From contig QRFJ01004197.1 in the NCBI GenBank assembly GCA_006176705.1, positions 1 to 64,000 of the forward strand: a stretch of DNA of 64,000 bases, given 5' to 3'. Below the pieces are notes generated by a model, which saw only the letters and a list, made by a program, of their open reading frames with translations, was not told the DNA's origin and made no database searches. Position 1 is the first letter of the stretch; every line of letters starts with the position of its first letter. Made by a program: the position numbers and the translations under genes. Positions 44,511 to 55,887 of this stretch are shown piece by piece. Origin of the DNA: Cocos nucifera. Lineage: Eukaryota > Streptophyta > Magnoliopsida > Arecales > Arecaceae.

Positions 44511-45966
44511 CTCTTCTCTTTGGTCGGTGCCTAATAAATCAATCCAGCCAACCTCTTTTGATCAGCACCCCAATCTCATCCTGAAGCTGGATACATTCTT
44601 TAGTATCATGATCATGGTCATGATGCTAAAGATAGTACTTGTTAAGATTGCACTTGGCCGGGTGAGTCCACATCCTCTTCAGTCCCAGCAGCTGCTTCTT
44701 TATCTTCATTAGCACTTGGGTCTTTGAGACATTCAAGGGAGCATAGTTGTTGAATATTCTAGGAGGAGAGTTCTATCGGGTCCTTCGATCTAGACTTTCC
44801 TACCGACGAGTTCGAGGAGGAGTTTGGACTCATCTGCACTCGAAAGAAGTTAGAAAATGCGATCAAGCTTCACTTGGCTTTCTTTTAGGTGCAGGCTTGT
44901 TGGATCCACCTACCTACCGCTCTCTTGCAGCCTCATCATCTTTTAATTTGAAGGTCTCCTCAACTCAAGTGTAACCTTCAGCTTGGGCCAATATATCAGC
45001 AAAATTTTTAGTATGCTTTCTTTCTAAGGAGGATAGAAGATCATTCTTCTGAAGATCACCATTCAATGTGGCCATGGGTATAGATTGATCCAAGTTCTAG
45101 ACCTCCAGCGCAGTAGCATTAAAATGGCTAACGTAAGCTTGGATAGATTCTTCTTTTTTTTTGCTTTATGTTGATGAGGGAGTCCGAACCTCATCTTGGA
45201 CATCGGCTACTTATAAAATGAGCCACAAACTAATGGCTCATCTAGTCAAAAAAAAAAGATTGTACCCGATTTAAAGCTCAAGCATCAGTTTCTTGCTGCT
45301 CTCTTTAGAATAGATGGAAAAGCTTAGCATAGAAAGATATTTGGTGTGCCATGGAGCAGCATCATCATCCAAAAGGCCTCAAGGTGGTTGATCAGATTGA
45401 AAGTTCTATCATAACTCTTGAATTGAGAGAGCTTGAAGTTCGGCGGGATGAGCTCTTACATGATTTTGGCGGAGAAGGGGGGATCGATGCAAATATCATC
45501 ATGGTGGATCGAGGTGGCATGGCAGAGCTCTTCAATCTGTCGGTTCAAATTCTAAAGTTTTTGATCGAGAGCATCATCTTGACCATGGATCTCAGAGGGT
45601 CGCCGACTGTAGATAAAAAAAATCTCCTCCGAAGAAGAATCATGATCAGAGCAGAGGCTCTCTACTTTTTATTTTTTCTATCCAGGGGTAACAGGCCTAC
45701 TGACCCAAGTTGCCCTTCTCTGCATCGGTTCTTGAAGTTTTGGCGGAGGTCTCTCTAGCTGGGCTGCTGTTGGGGACTAGTACATGCCTATACCATTTTG
45801 GTGAGGCCTTGAATCTACTGCATCAGCAAATTAAACTACTCTAGATCCATCATGGCCATCGATGGAAGAGGTTGAGGAATGGTGATAGAGCTAGAATAGG
45901 CAAATCTAGCTTAAATCTAGCAGCAAAAGCAACAAACAGTCGAGTGGTGGTCTTCTTTGGAGGCAT
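44511..45966 (-). pseudogene. Element A gag
   Basis: Minus strand from MPPKKTTTRLFVAFAARFK (45966). The N-terminal part is heavily frameshifted. The capsid domain at about 44930-45200 reads, across frames, HFNATALEV, LDQSIPMATLNGDLQKNDLL and TKNFADILAQAEGYT, as in Tat-type Gypsy gag. Cut at 44511 by element B; it resumes at 28489 with the spacer to the protease. Confidence 0.8.
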
Positions 45967-46077
45967 TTTTGGAGCAAAAGGAGATCAAAGAGAAATGGAT
46001 TTAAAGAGATGAGGAAAGGAAGAAAGCAAATAAGATCGATTGAGCACTTCTTTTAGAACAAGGGCTCAAAGTCTCTT

Positions 46078-46093
46078 CCTCTAGCATCAATTT
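46078..46093 (-). other. Element A primer-binding site
   Basis: Right after the 5' LTR the minus strand reads AAAATTGATGCTAGAGG. Plant Tat elements have TTGGCGCTAGA here; the two differences are transitions at a CpG and its neighbour. Confidence 0.6.
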
Positions 46094-46321
46094 TGTTGGT
46101 GCAAAAATCTATGAGGATGTCGGAGGTAGCTGGAGTTGGAAAGATGAGGCCGTTGACTGGACCTATAAAATAAAATTCTAATCGTAGGTAGATGGTTCTG
46201 TAGGATCCTTCAATGCTTAAGTCAGTTTTCTGGCCAATTAGAATGGAGTACTCAAGGAAATAGAGAAGCAGGATAATGAGAAGGGAAGGAGAGCTTAGAG
46301 AAAAATGTATATGAAGGATTC

Positions 46322-46329
46322 TTTTTATA
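46322..46329 (-). promoter_or_regulatory. TATA box of the element A 5' LTR
   Basis: TATAAAAA on the minus strand, context ATCTATAAAAAG, about 230 bp before the end of the LTR; position kept in the other LTR. Confidence 0.5.
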
Positions 46330-46734
46330 GATGGAGTATGTAACAAACTGATGGTGACAATCGTAACTATCAAATAGTGGATCGCTCAGGCCATGTGGAG
46401 TTTGTTACAGAGGATGAATTATCATTTGTCGTGACTTGTAAGTGGTGAAGATCTCTTTGCTAAAGTTTGGATGCGGGTTGGGGATTTTGGTGTATACGGT
46501 GGACTTAAGACTGACCGAGGTCTATTGGGGGTAATGTCTAGTAGCTTTAAAAAGTTTGAAAGCCTTCTGAATCGTGTGCAAGTAGGTGCCTCCTAAATTG
46601 AGATTTGAAGTTTCATGCTCCATCCTTTGCAAAGTGGTTGTCATGAATCAGTGATTTGATGAGGTTCTTTTAGATGGTTCCAACTGATAGGCATCGCATG
46701 GACTAAATAGGTCGGCGATCGGTTGGAAAAAACT

Positions 46735-47225
46735 CATCCTAAAAGGTATTCAAATGAAAGGACCTCTGTTGAAAGGAGCATGACTCGAAGGAGTGCATAC
46801 GAAAGGGGTTCACTTGGAAGGAGCGTCGCTGAAGGAGTTCATCCAGGAGGAGCACTTCTAGGAGGAGTGCGACTGGAGGAGTTCATCCGAAAGAAGTTCG
46901 TCCTAAAGGAGTTCGATTGGAAGAAGCACTGTCGGGAGGAGCATGATTGAAAGAGTTTGTTCAAAAGGAGTTTGACTGGAAGGAGTGCTATTGAAAGGAG
47001 CATGATTGGAGGAGTTCATTCGGAGGGAGTTCATCCAGAAGAAGTTTGTCCAAAAGAAGTTCGACTAGGAGCGCTACTGGGAGGAGCGCGACTAAAGGAG
47101 TTCATTCGTAGGAAGTTCGTCCAGAAAAAGTTCGTCCGAAAGGAGTTTGATTGGAAGGAGTGCGACTATAGGAGTTCATTCAGAAGGAGTTTGCCTGGAA
47201 GGAGCGCTGCTAAGAGAAGCGCATT
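46735..47225. repeat. GAAGGAG minisatellite, second LTR copy
   Basis: Same family as 18555-19010 with a different number and order of units. Units alternate GGAGGAGCGCGACT and GGAGTTCATTCGG types. Confidence 0.7.
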
Positions 47226-47498
47226 GTCCACAATATAGAACTTCAACTGTTTTCAAAACTTGTCATTGATCAAGGTTGGGAGAGTGGAACATTGGTCCTA
47301 TCTTTCATTCTAAGTTAAGAAGCAAGGTTAATTAAATAATAATTTTTTTTATTGTTCAAGATCGTCCAATCGGGTTTCATTGTGCCTTTGATAAGTTCTG
47401 CGGTATGCACTTCTTGTTAGGAGGATCGATGAATTCTTTCAAAATGAGAGTCGGTGGCTAAGAACTTCGGCAAGAATTATTTTACCCCCAACAACGTC

Positions 47499-48768
47499 TA
47501 AGAGTGGATGAAAACAATTTTTCATCCAATAAGAGTCAATTTTAAATTGAATTCAAACTCATTTTGAATTCAAACCTAAACAAATCTAATCCTTATCCAA
47601 AGGAGAGGAGGGGATTGATAATGCTCTAAAAATTGTGCATAACCCCATGCAAAAATTAGATTTGCATGAGGATGGCATGGGTAACTGGGTCTTGGTGCAT
47701 GATTTGAGTCCAATCTAATTTGGTCTCATGTTTCTTCCAATTTGATCCAAACCAAATCTTATTTGGTTAGATCCAAATAGATGAATGAGACCTAATCTAA
47801 TTAGGTGCCAAATTAGATGAATCAAATCCTAATTCAACCTTTTGGCAAACCCTCCCATCGATCTCACTTACCTGGCCAATGTGGTTAATCAACTTTTGAT
47901 TAGGTTGCTCATTGGTTCGTGCTAACCCATGTCACATAGAAAATCAGTGAGATTGATTTGATTCAGTGAGATTGATCTAGGTATCCATGGACTGAAATTA
48001 ATCCTAGTCCTCATCATTGACTTGTGAAGTTAGTGGAAGGATTTGACTTGGTGAAGTCAGTGAGAGCAATTTGGTCTATGTCTTCGCTATCCTTAAATCA
48101 TAAATAAATTTTAAATCCTCTAAAATTATTAGGTCCTTAAAATGAAAGTTATGGAGATAACTGAGTCATAGCCTTCCATCAAGGTGTTTGGTAATGGGTC
48201 CAATAGCTTGGGTGAACATTGGAGGTGCCTTACACCTGGTGTTCATCGAGATATTGGAATTATCATTCATCATATGATAACTTGGATGTGTCTCTCTAAT
48301 GGTGGTTAGGTTGACTAACCAAAGTTGGGCTTAATTATTTGTTGGTTAGATGCATCAAGTATGGTCATGTTAATGGTTGGATCTAACTAGATCCTTACAG
48401 TGGAGGCTAAAGTCTACTGATTAGGTTTTTAGGATAAAATTAAATTACTAAAAATTATTTAGAAAAATAATTGGTTAAAGAACCTATCCCTAGATGCACA
48501 TGGGTTGACCGACCAAAATTGGGCTTGTGTGCAGTCTATATGAATTTTAGTACTTACTAGAAAATTAAAGTAATTCCTCAAATTGGAGGTTGAGGCTACC
48601 AATTCATACAAAATAGTGGAAGAATCTTTAGACTAAAGTCCAAGTCTCTAGACTTAAAATAATTCATATACATTAGGCCATTATTCTCTTTTCTTCAAAT
48701 TATGGCTAAACCCTAATTGCTCCGATCACTATCAGAAAATGATGTATTTATGGGATCCAACTTCAATA
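47499..48768 (+). repeat. Element F 5' LTR, distal part
   Basis: Non-coding 1.27 kb ending before a Copia primer site. It does not overlap the stretch of 3' LTR that survives (57440-58120), so identity of the two cannot be checked here. The missing first part should lie left of element A, but 17299-17905 does not match the known LTR start. Confidence 0.5.
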
Positions 48769-48770
48769 AT

Positions 48771-48782
48771 TAGTATCGGAAG
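48771..48782 (+). other. Element F primer-binding site
   Basis: TAGTATCGGAAG, a decayed form of the Copia Met-tRNA site (TGGTATCGGAGC variant). Confidence 0.5.
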
Positions 48783-49963
48783 TTAAATTTGGTTTAGCAG
48801 TATGAATGGGTTTGTGCTTGGGCTTCTAAGTCCAGTAAAATTAAGAGGTCTAAGACTAACACAAATTAGGCAGGGTGCTTCTACTATCAGAAGCATGTTC
48901 ATAGGAAAAAGTATTGTCATGAATATCTTGCTTCCCTTGACCTCAACAGGCTGAACAAGAGAAAAGAGCAACATGTTGCTCATCAAGGATATTATATGAT
49001 AACATCTTGTAATTTCTCTTTTGTAATTCTACTAACTAGGTATTGGATATCAGTAGTTTTATGCAATTTATTACAAGGACTATAAGTAAGTAGGAAGTTT
49101 GAAAATGGTAAGAGATTTTCGAATGTCTAGGATGGAAGTTATATTTCAATCCTAGCTTTAGAAATTGTTAAACTAATTTTCAATAGAATGTTGTCATTTA
49201 GAGTGACTGTCACTATTGTCCATCATTTATAATGAATGTGATCTTTGATTGTCTTTTGGCCAAAGATGATCATCATTTATCTATAAAAAGAGATTATTGT
49301 GATATCGTTATGAACGATATTACAATAATACATGGACAACAAACTAATGATATATACTTTTTATCATAGCCTGTTAGTATAATGTACACATCTAATAAAC
49401 ATCTCAAGTTAAATATATCATGAATGTCTACCTTTGGCATTATAGGCTTAGTTAACAAGATAAACAGGTTAGCTTAAGAGAGAAGCCTTAACATCAATAA
49501 TTATGAATCATTGATGATCTGTGAGTCTTGTCTTCTTAGAAAGATGATGAAGTCACCTTTTACTAGAAAAGATGAAAGAGCCGATAAAATTCTAAGTCTC
49601 ATACATAATGATGTATATAGACTTTTGAACTCTAGTGCTAGAGAATGATATCAATATTTTGTTATGTTTATAAATGACCTATCTAGGTATGGGTACGTCT
49701 AGCCAGAATCATTTGAAATATTCAAATGATTTCATAATGAAGTGAAAAAATATACTACAAAAAGATATTAAAACTCTTCGATCAGATCGAAGAGGTGAAT
49801 ACTTATCTAGTAAGTTTTTGACATATCTAGGAAAGAATAGGATTCTCTCATAGTGGACTCCTCTCAGAACACTATAGGATGTTGTATATCGAAAATAAAA
49901 AATCAAACTTTGTTAGATATGGTTTGACCATGATAGGGGTTTACTAGTCTGCTTGTTTCAAGC
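48783..49963 (+). pseudogene. Element F gag end and integrase, first part
   Basis: At 48868-48920 a knuckle reads CFYYQKHVHRKKYC, with the second Cys changed to Tyr. From 49390 a pre-integrase part has WHYRLSHVNKINRL and CESCLLRKMMKSPF; the integrase core then reads SLIHNDVYRLL and FINDLSRYGYV. The second Asp region and the ERRN segment are frameshifted. The region 48960-49390, where a protease would be, shows nothing convincing. The gene stops at the CACTA insertion; it continues at 55888. Confidence 0.75.
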
Positions 49964-49966
49964 TTA

Positions 49967-50425
49967 CACTACTACAAAAAAGGGCTACGACAGCGGATCG
50001 TAGCTGCTGCCATAGCCCAAAAAATTGCTGCCATAGGCTATGGCAATGATTTTCTAACCACTGCTACTGTGGTTGTCACCGTAGCTCTATGGCAGCGGTT
50101 ATTTGAATCGCTGCCATAGATAGCCTATTGTAGTAGTTTATAAACTGTTGTAATAGATCAACCTATAGCAGTGCTTATAACCGCTGCCATAGATAGCCTA
50201 TTGCAGTAGTTTATAAACTGTTGTAATAGATCAACCTATAGCAGTGGCTATGTAAGCACTGCCATAGTTAATCTATAGCAGCGGTTATGAGCAGTTATGT
50301 AATCACTGCCATAGTTAATCTATAGCAGCGATTACATAACCGCTACCATAGGTCTAATGTAGTGGTTGGCACCGTTTGTATCAGGGACCTATGGTAGCAG
50401 TTATAAAACCACTATCATAGATCTT
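49967..50425. repeat. CACTA left end with subterminal repeats
   Basis: After the terminal inverted repeat come about ten copies, in both orientations, of a motif like CTATGGCAGCGGTTAT / ATAACCGCTGCCATAG. Such repeats are where CACTA transposase binds. Confidence 0.85.
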
Positions 50426-50588
50426 GAATAATTAAAAAAATAAAATTTTTATTTTTTTATATATTTTATTTGATAAATACATATATATAATATAATAAAA
50501 TATAATAAATATAAAAATTATTCTGAAATGCTAAAATTTTATTATCAAATAAAATTTATTATAATATTTTTCAAAAAAATAAAATACA

Positions 50589-52306
50589 TCAAAAGTCTCC
50601 TAAATCTACATCATTGTCATCGTCACCAAGAGCCAAAGCTGGAGCCGGAGCCGAAGCTAGAGCTGAAATACGGGCCAACATATCTTTGAAGCCCGTGACT
50701 TCAAAATACGCACTAAGCATCAACATCATGTCTCTCATAATGCCCTCCAGATGAGATGCGTGCTCCTCAACCCGATCTGCTTGTGTTGCAGCATGATCTA
50801 CCCATGCCAATGCCTCCTCAATCTCCTCTCGATTGATGACATCGAAAGTCTATGAGGAGATGCTCGCTTTAGACCAGTAGCTCATTGATGTGTGTTCGAA
50901 CTTGCATCGGATCCTTCCAAAGTGCTCAGGCCCCAAGACCTGAAATAGATGATCATGGGGCTCAGAGGTATCCGGGCCCTCGCTTGTGAGCGCATCTAAC
51001 TGATTCTATAATTATAAATTAAAATAAAATTTTATAAGAAATACTATAATACTAATCATATATACTAATATATTTAATACTTACAAAAATACGTTTGATC
51101 ATGGCATTCATCGGCCTGCCCATCTTGTCCGTGCGGCTGAATCAGTAGATCTCGCTATAGCTGAGCATCACTCCATCTCTCATCAGCTATAACAAAAAAT
51201 AAATTTATTAGAAAGATGATAAAAGATATGAATTTAATTTATCTAGTAAGATTTAGAATTAATTATCTCTCTATGCATACGATTGGCCATAGACTCGTGG
51301 CCTAGAGTGTGCATATACTCCTGGATTGCATGGTTCTCCCGATTTTGATGAAAGATAGCCTAACAAGTATTCAAATAAATAATAAATATTTAAAAATATT
51401 TAAATAAAATTTTAAGTATATTGAAAAATTTAAAAGTTAGAAATTTTATCTCGAACTCCTGGCTCCTTCAGTGTCTAACCATCCTCTCCCACTAACTCGA
51501 AGGATAGTCCTATATCCATGGAACAGCCTCCTTCAGAGTGTCTTATCGGTGCTTGAGCCATCCTTTATGGAGCTTGATCTTGTAATCTTGGTACAACTTT
51601 TTGATCTTCTTCAGTCGGACATCTCGAGGCCTCTCATGATCGGAGAAGTCATACCTTCTCTGCATAAATTTATCAAAAATTAGTTATAAAATTATTCTAA
51701 TCAAACATATATAGTGTAAACATATAAAATGCATAAATAAAACTAAGATGCGCATACTTACCTATATCTCCTCCCATATCCGATCCCTGATGGCAGCATC
51801 CATCAAACGCCAGTCTTTGAGCTCTATAGGAATGATGTTCGATCACCTCACAAGCACTCCAAAAAAGGAAGGCATCTCCTGCGTGGTCTCCCTTTTGCAT
51901 CGTAATAGACCATCACTTGATGCTGGCGGTTCCACACATGTGCCATACATATGGGACCGCGAAATATCCGATTGGATGATGCTCCTACAATGCAAATACA
52001 TTATGCAAATATATATAAGTGTACAAATACTATATAAAAAATAAAGTTATGCTAATATAATAAAAATGTACACTCAGATGCCTGCGTAGTAGCATGTGCC
52101 TCAGATATGGACGATGGTAGAGACTCAGCTGTCGATGGAATAGATGCCATCGATGAAGCAGATGCTGATGGTGGAGGTCCCTGAGCAGTCGATGCCGAGG
52201 TGGATGGAGTATGCTCTGACTGCTCCTTGGATGCTGAACTACATGTAATCCGTCGAGGGGTAGGGGTGAAAGCTAGATGGCATTTCGGTGCCATCATGAC
52301 CTGCAA
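50589..52306 (-). pseudogene. CACTA gene of plant Ptta/En/Spm family, six exons predicted
   Basis: Minus strand. Exon 1 52306-~52080 (MAPKCHLAFTPTPRR; Ser/Ala/Pro-rich). Exon 2 51984-51762, with acceptor TTGTAG|GA and donor ATAG|GTAAGTATG, reading ELKDWRLMDAAIRDRIWEEI. Exon 3 51659-~51450 (basic, KKIKKLYQDY). Exon 4 51359-~51262 (HQNRENHAIQEYMHTLGHES). Exon 5 51186-51085, donor GTAAGTATT. Exon 6 51005-50589 (LFQVLGPEHFGRIRCKFEH, then a coiled coil and an acidic tail DDDNDVDLGDF). Order and motifs fit PF03004. Damage: a TAG in exon 6 (from Gln), stops in exons 2 and 5, and AT in place of GT at the donors of exons 3 and 4. Function in CACTA elements is likely DNA binding; it is probably inactive. 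Confidence 0.75.
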
Positions 52307-52309
52307 TGT

Positions 52310-52760
52310 TAATGGACATTAATCAATATAACATGTTGAACAATAATATTAGTATAACATCAATAAATAGTTTCTAATATGTACACTAATCAACTGATGG
52401 GTCTATCATTATGCAATGTAATAAACAAAAGTAACATGATATAAATATTCAAAAAATGTTATGCAATAAATTCTACAACATGAATTACTTTCATAAATAA
52501 TTAAGGATGAGTAACAGTCGTAGATCCGATCTCTTGCACGAACCTTGGTGTTAATCTAGAAACCTGAAAGAAGAACAAAGTAGATGATGGTGGCACCTTA
52601 GGGCTTAAAGTTGGAACCTTAGAGAGATATATCAAATTCTATTCGTTTGAAAGTCAAGCTGGCTCCATTCCTAAGATAGCCAACTCCGTGTTTGAGACAT
52701 CTGGCTAGGGTCCTCCCCTAGCTGGCTTGATCATGGCCTGAGTCGGCTTGGCTGTGTGCC
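52310..52760. other. CACTA interior, no gene seen
   Basis: AT-rich, then a mixed stretch. It may hold the promoter and leader of the minus-strand gene. Nothing firm. Confidence 0.4.
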
Positions 52761-52764
52761 ATCC

Positions 52765-53115
52765 CCTCGATCACTCCCTCTCTCCCTCTCTCGATCTCTC
52801 TCACCGGCGACGGCGACGAGGCGGAACCCCTCCCTCCCAGCTTTTCCACCTCTCGATCTTCCTCTCTCCCTCTCTCGATCTCCCTCACCGACGAGGCTGG
52901 ACCCCATCCCTTCCTCTCTCACTCTCTCGATCTCCCTCGCCGGCAAGGTCGGACCCCATCCCTCCTAATGATGCCGATGAGGCCAGACCCCCTCCCTCCC
53001 TCTCTCGCTCTCTCGATCTCTTACTCTCCCTCTCTTAATCTCCCTCATCGGTGAGGTCAAACCCCCTCTCTCCCAATGATGGCGGCGAGGCCGGATCCCT
53101 CCCTTCCTCTCTCAA
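52765..53115. repeat. CT-rich minisatellite, ~70-80-bp unit
   Basis: Four to five degenerate copies of a unit with CTCCCTCTCTCGATCTCCCTC followed by a GC-rich piece (CGGCGAGGCCGGACCCC). Apparent Ser/Pro/Arg-rich open frames here come from the repeat. Confidence 0.8.
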
Positions 53116-53635
53116 GTATAGACCCATCGGGTATTCAAGTTTGGATCTGGTACCAGTAATTAAAATTAGGTTCGGATCTAAATATTCAGGTTTCGATCTA
53201 AATCCAATCCATTGACAGATCTAGTCCACAGCCGTCGACATGACACGGCCCAAGGCTACCACCACGGCACGATCCAAAAACTACAGCATGCAGATAATTA
53301 TAATATTTATAATAAATATTTATAATATTTATTATAAATATTCTATAAATTATTATAAATATACATGATTAATAAATAATATGATAAAATTAAAAAAAAT
53401 TAAACCTATAGCTATAGAGAGCAGATCGCACTGAAAGCTCCGAGGGTCGCCGACGATGATGCTAGAGGAGGACGACAGTACTAGAGGTAATCTACAAAAC
53501 AAAAGTAAGATAGTGAGATAGAGAAGAGTGCAAAAGAGAAAAGAGAGAGAGCAGGGGTGGCGGGGATGGGGAGCTAGGGGGAGGGGGGCACAGTGATGAG
53601 GAGGCCGAAGGAGGCTTCGCACTCGATCGAGAGAG
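53116..53635. other. CACTA interior between two minisatellites
   Basis: Contains a stretch with repeated GGATCT(A/G) and CGGGT, then an AT-rich palindromic piece (ATTATAAATATTTATAATAT near 53300). No gene recognised. Confidence 0.4.
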
Positions 53636-53639
53636 GGTC

Positions 53640-54250
53640 AGAATGATGGTGGTGGTGGGGTTTTGCGGGGGCCGAAGGAGGGTGGAGGGTGGCTCGTTGA
53701 AAGGGGGGATTGGTTTTGCACTGGGGTCGGAGGAAAATAGAGTGTGGGGGAGGGGTTTCACGGGGGCTGGCAGAGGGTTGAGGATGGATGGGGGTTCGCC
53801 GGAGGGAGGGTTTCATAGAGGGCCGACGGAGGATCGGATGGGGGTTCATCGGAGGGGGGGTTCGTTGGGGGTTGAGGGAGGGTTGGATGAGGGGCGGGGG
53901 TGGGGGGTAGGGTTTCACGGGGGGCCAAGCAAGGGTGGAGGGGGGTTCGCCGGAGGGGGGTTTCATGGGGGGCTCGAGGGATGGTCGGATGGGGGTTCGT
54001 CGGAGGGGGTTTCGCTGGGGGCCGAGGGAGGGGTCAGATGGAGGGCTGGGGGGGCTGGGTGGGGGTGGTGGGGAGGGGTGGCCGAGGATGGAGAGGTCGG
54101 AGGGGGAGGGGTAAGGAGGGGTGGCATCGATCGAGGGAAGGAAGGGGGCGACGTCGGTTGGAAGGGGAGGAGGGGCGACGCCGGTCGGAGGAGGAGGGGC
54201 GACACCGACTGATGGAGAAGGAGCCTCACCAACGATGAAGAGGAGGGGGA
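53640..54250. repeat. G-rich minisatellite, ~50-bp unit
   Basis: About seven copies of GGGGTTCGCCGGAGGGGGG with a GGATG or GGTTGAGG spacer, then shorter GGTCGGAGG repeats. The plus strand is strongly G-rich, so G-quadruplexes are possible. Long Gly-rich and Pro-rich open frames here are by-products. Confidence 0.8.
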
Positions 54251-54304
54251 GAGAGAGAGATCGAGCACTTATGAAAGGAAAGAAAAAAATTGAGAATTTT
54301 TAAC

Positions 54305-54560
54305 CAACTTATGGCATTGGTTATCAAACTGTTGCCATAGATCTACGATAGCAGTTATCCAAAATTGCTGCCATAAATCTACGATAGTAGTTCTATAACC
54401 ACTACTGTAGATCTATAGCAGTGGTTATCGAACTGTTGCCATAGATCTATAATAGCGGTTATCCAAAATTACTATCATAGATCTATGATAGCAGTTCTAT
54501 AACCGCTACTATAGATCTATAGTAGCGATTTTTGATAACCGCTGCCATAGATTAAAAATA
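54305..54560. repeat. Inner block of CACTA subterminal-type repeats
   Basis: Eight or so copies of TATGGCA(G/T)(T/C)GGTTAT-like units in both orientations, as at the left end, but 1.3 kb inside the right end. It is one flank of the inverted repeat below. Confidence 0.7.
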
Positions 54561-55545
54561 TATATATATATTTAAATATTATATAATTTTAAAATTTAAT
54601 GCCCATCTTCATCGTTCATTATCTAAATAATTATCATTAGAGTATCGTCGCAAAAGATTGCCTCGATCCGATGGCCCTAGCTTTATCGATCAAAAAAATT
54701 TGATTTCGACGATCATGAATGATGATGCGATGATTTGATAGATAGAGACCTCTGATGGGTTCAAAAATCTGTAACGATGATTTTGATGATGTTTGTAGCA
54801 TACTATTAAAGTTTCACTTCAATCGAATATCATTATCATGGTCAATTTAGTATGGAATGATTTTGGCCGTTAAATTAGAAACAAACGATCAAAGGATTAA
54901 ACGATGATCGATTATGAGATAATTTTTTAGTTAAATAATATTTTTTATAATTTTAAATATTTTATATGATGATGATAATAAAATTTAAATTATTTTCATA
55001 TAAACTATTTATATTAAGCAGATATTGCAAAAGCACGAGCATAACAACCAGTGAAGTTTCAAAATGGTTATCAGGAGACATATAGTTTTAGATCGTTCTT
55101 CATCTCATGAGTTGAATTTTATAATCACCATCATAAAAAATGATTAAAATAGTAGTCAAGATCATTTATAAAAAAAATTATCTCATAATCGAACACCGTT
55201 TGATCCTTGGATCACTCATTTATCATTTAACGGTCGAAACTAATCTATACTAAATTGACCAAGATAATGATATTCGATTGAAGTAAAATTTTGATAGTAC
55301 ACTATAAACATTACCAAGATCATCGTTGCAGGTTTTTGGATCCATCGGAGGTCTCCATCTATCAGATCATCACAACATCGTTCGTGATCGTCGAAATTAA
55401 ATTTTTTTGATTGACAAAGCTAGGGCCATCAGATTGAGGCTATCTTTCGTGATGACACTCTAATGATAATTATTTAGATAATGAATGATGAAGATGAACA
55501 TTAAATTTTAAAATTATATAATATTTAAAAAAATATATATATGGT
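54560..55545. repeat. Large inverted repeat (hairpin) in the CACTA right end
   Basis: Arm 1 (about 54570-54930) and arm 2 (about 55175-55535) are reverse complements with moderate divergence; e.g. CATCTTCATCGTTCATTATC in arm 1 and GATAATGAATGATGAAGATG in arm 2. A ~240-bp AT-rich spacer lies between. The outer flanks are repeat blocks in opposite order, so the whole block 54305-55884 is roughly palindromic. Confidence 0.8.
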
Positions 55546-55884
55546 AGTGGTTACAATTAACCACTGCCATAAATCAGATTATAGCAGCGGTTCCTACTAA
55601 CCGCTGCTATAGGTCTGACTTAGGGTAGCGGTTACAATGAACCACTACTATAGGTCAACCTATGGCAGCAGTTTTTTGTAACCGTTGTTATAGATCTGAC
55701 CTACGGCAGCGGTTTTTTGTAACCGCTGCTATATGTTGGACCTATGGCAGCGGTTACAAAAACCACTACCATAGGTCCAACCTATAGTAGTGGTTAACAA
55801 AAACCACTGTTGTAGGAGATATGGCAGTGGTTTTAAAAATCGCTGCCATAATATGCACTGCCATAGGCTATTTTTATAGTAGTA
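55545..55884. repeat. CACTA right end with subterminal repeats
   Basis: About a dozen copies of GGCAGCGGTTACAA / TTGTAACCGCTGC-like motifs, then the terminal inverted repeat CTATTTTTATAGTAGTA. Confidence 0.85.
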
Positions 55885-55887
55885 TTA

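Larger units (their letters stand above)
17911..47493 (-). mobile_element. Ty3/Gypsy element A, Tat type, with nested insertions
   Basis: Minus-strand element. The 5' LTR is 46094-47493 and the 3' LTR 17911-19270; both read TGTTGGGG...CCAACA on the minus strand, with one end mutated in the left copy. Order from the right: primer site, gag, [B/C/D nest], protease, RT, RNase H, a second RNase H, integrase, tandem repeats, antisense gene, 3' LTR. A second RNase H and an extra antisense gene are known features of the plant Tat lineage (Retand, RIRE2, Grande). Without the nest its length is about 13.6 kb. Flanks GCATC (17906-17910) and ACGTC (47494-47498) match at 3 of 5 positions. Confidence 0.88.
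46094..47493 (-). repeat. Element A 5' LTR
   Basis: 1400 bp, plus-strand ends TGTTGGTGCAAAAATC and ACCCCCAACA. Contains a minus-strand TATAAAAA (46322-46329) and the GAAGGAG minisatellite. Confidence 0.9.
49967..55884. mobile_element. CACTA (En/Spm) transposon, non-autonomous
   Basis: Left end CACTACTACAAAAAAGGGC, right end on the minus strand TACTACTATAAAAATAGCC (first base altered). Flanked by the 3-bp duplication TTA (49964-49966, 55885-55887), the size expected for CACTA. Length 5918 bp. It carries a minus-strand gene of plant Ptta/En/Spm type but no TNP2-like transposase that I can find. Cutting it out rejoins the F integrase frame around CTCTTGAAAC. Confidence 0.93.

Noticed and set aside
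44181..44534. 117-codon open frame over the B LTR end
   Set aside because: Crosses the LTR/gag junction and is a chance frame in LTR sequence.
45351..45758. 135-codon plus-strand open frame
   Set aside because: Lies opposite the gag of element A; the minus strand explains the region.
49967..50425. Possible satellite or stem-loop RNA genes
   Set aside because: The short palindromes are subterminal repeats of the CACTA element, placed beside its terminal inverted repeat.
53643..54212. 189-codon Gly-rich open frame, plus Pro-rich frames on the other strand
   Set aside because: Produced by the G-rich minisatellite; all frames are open because the repeat has few T/A bases. No domain.
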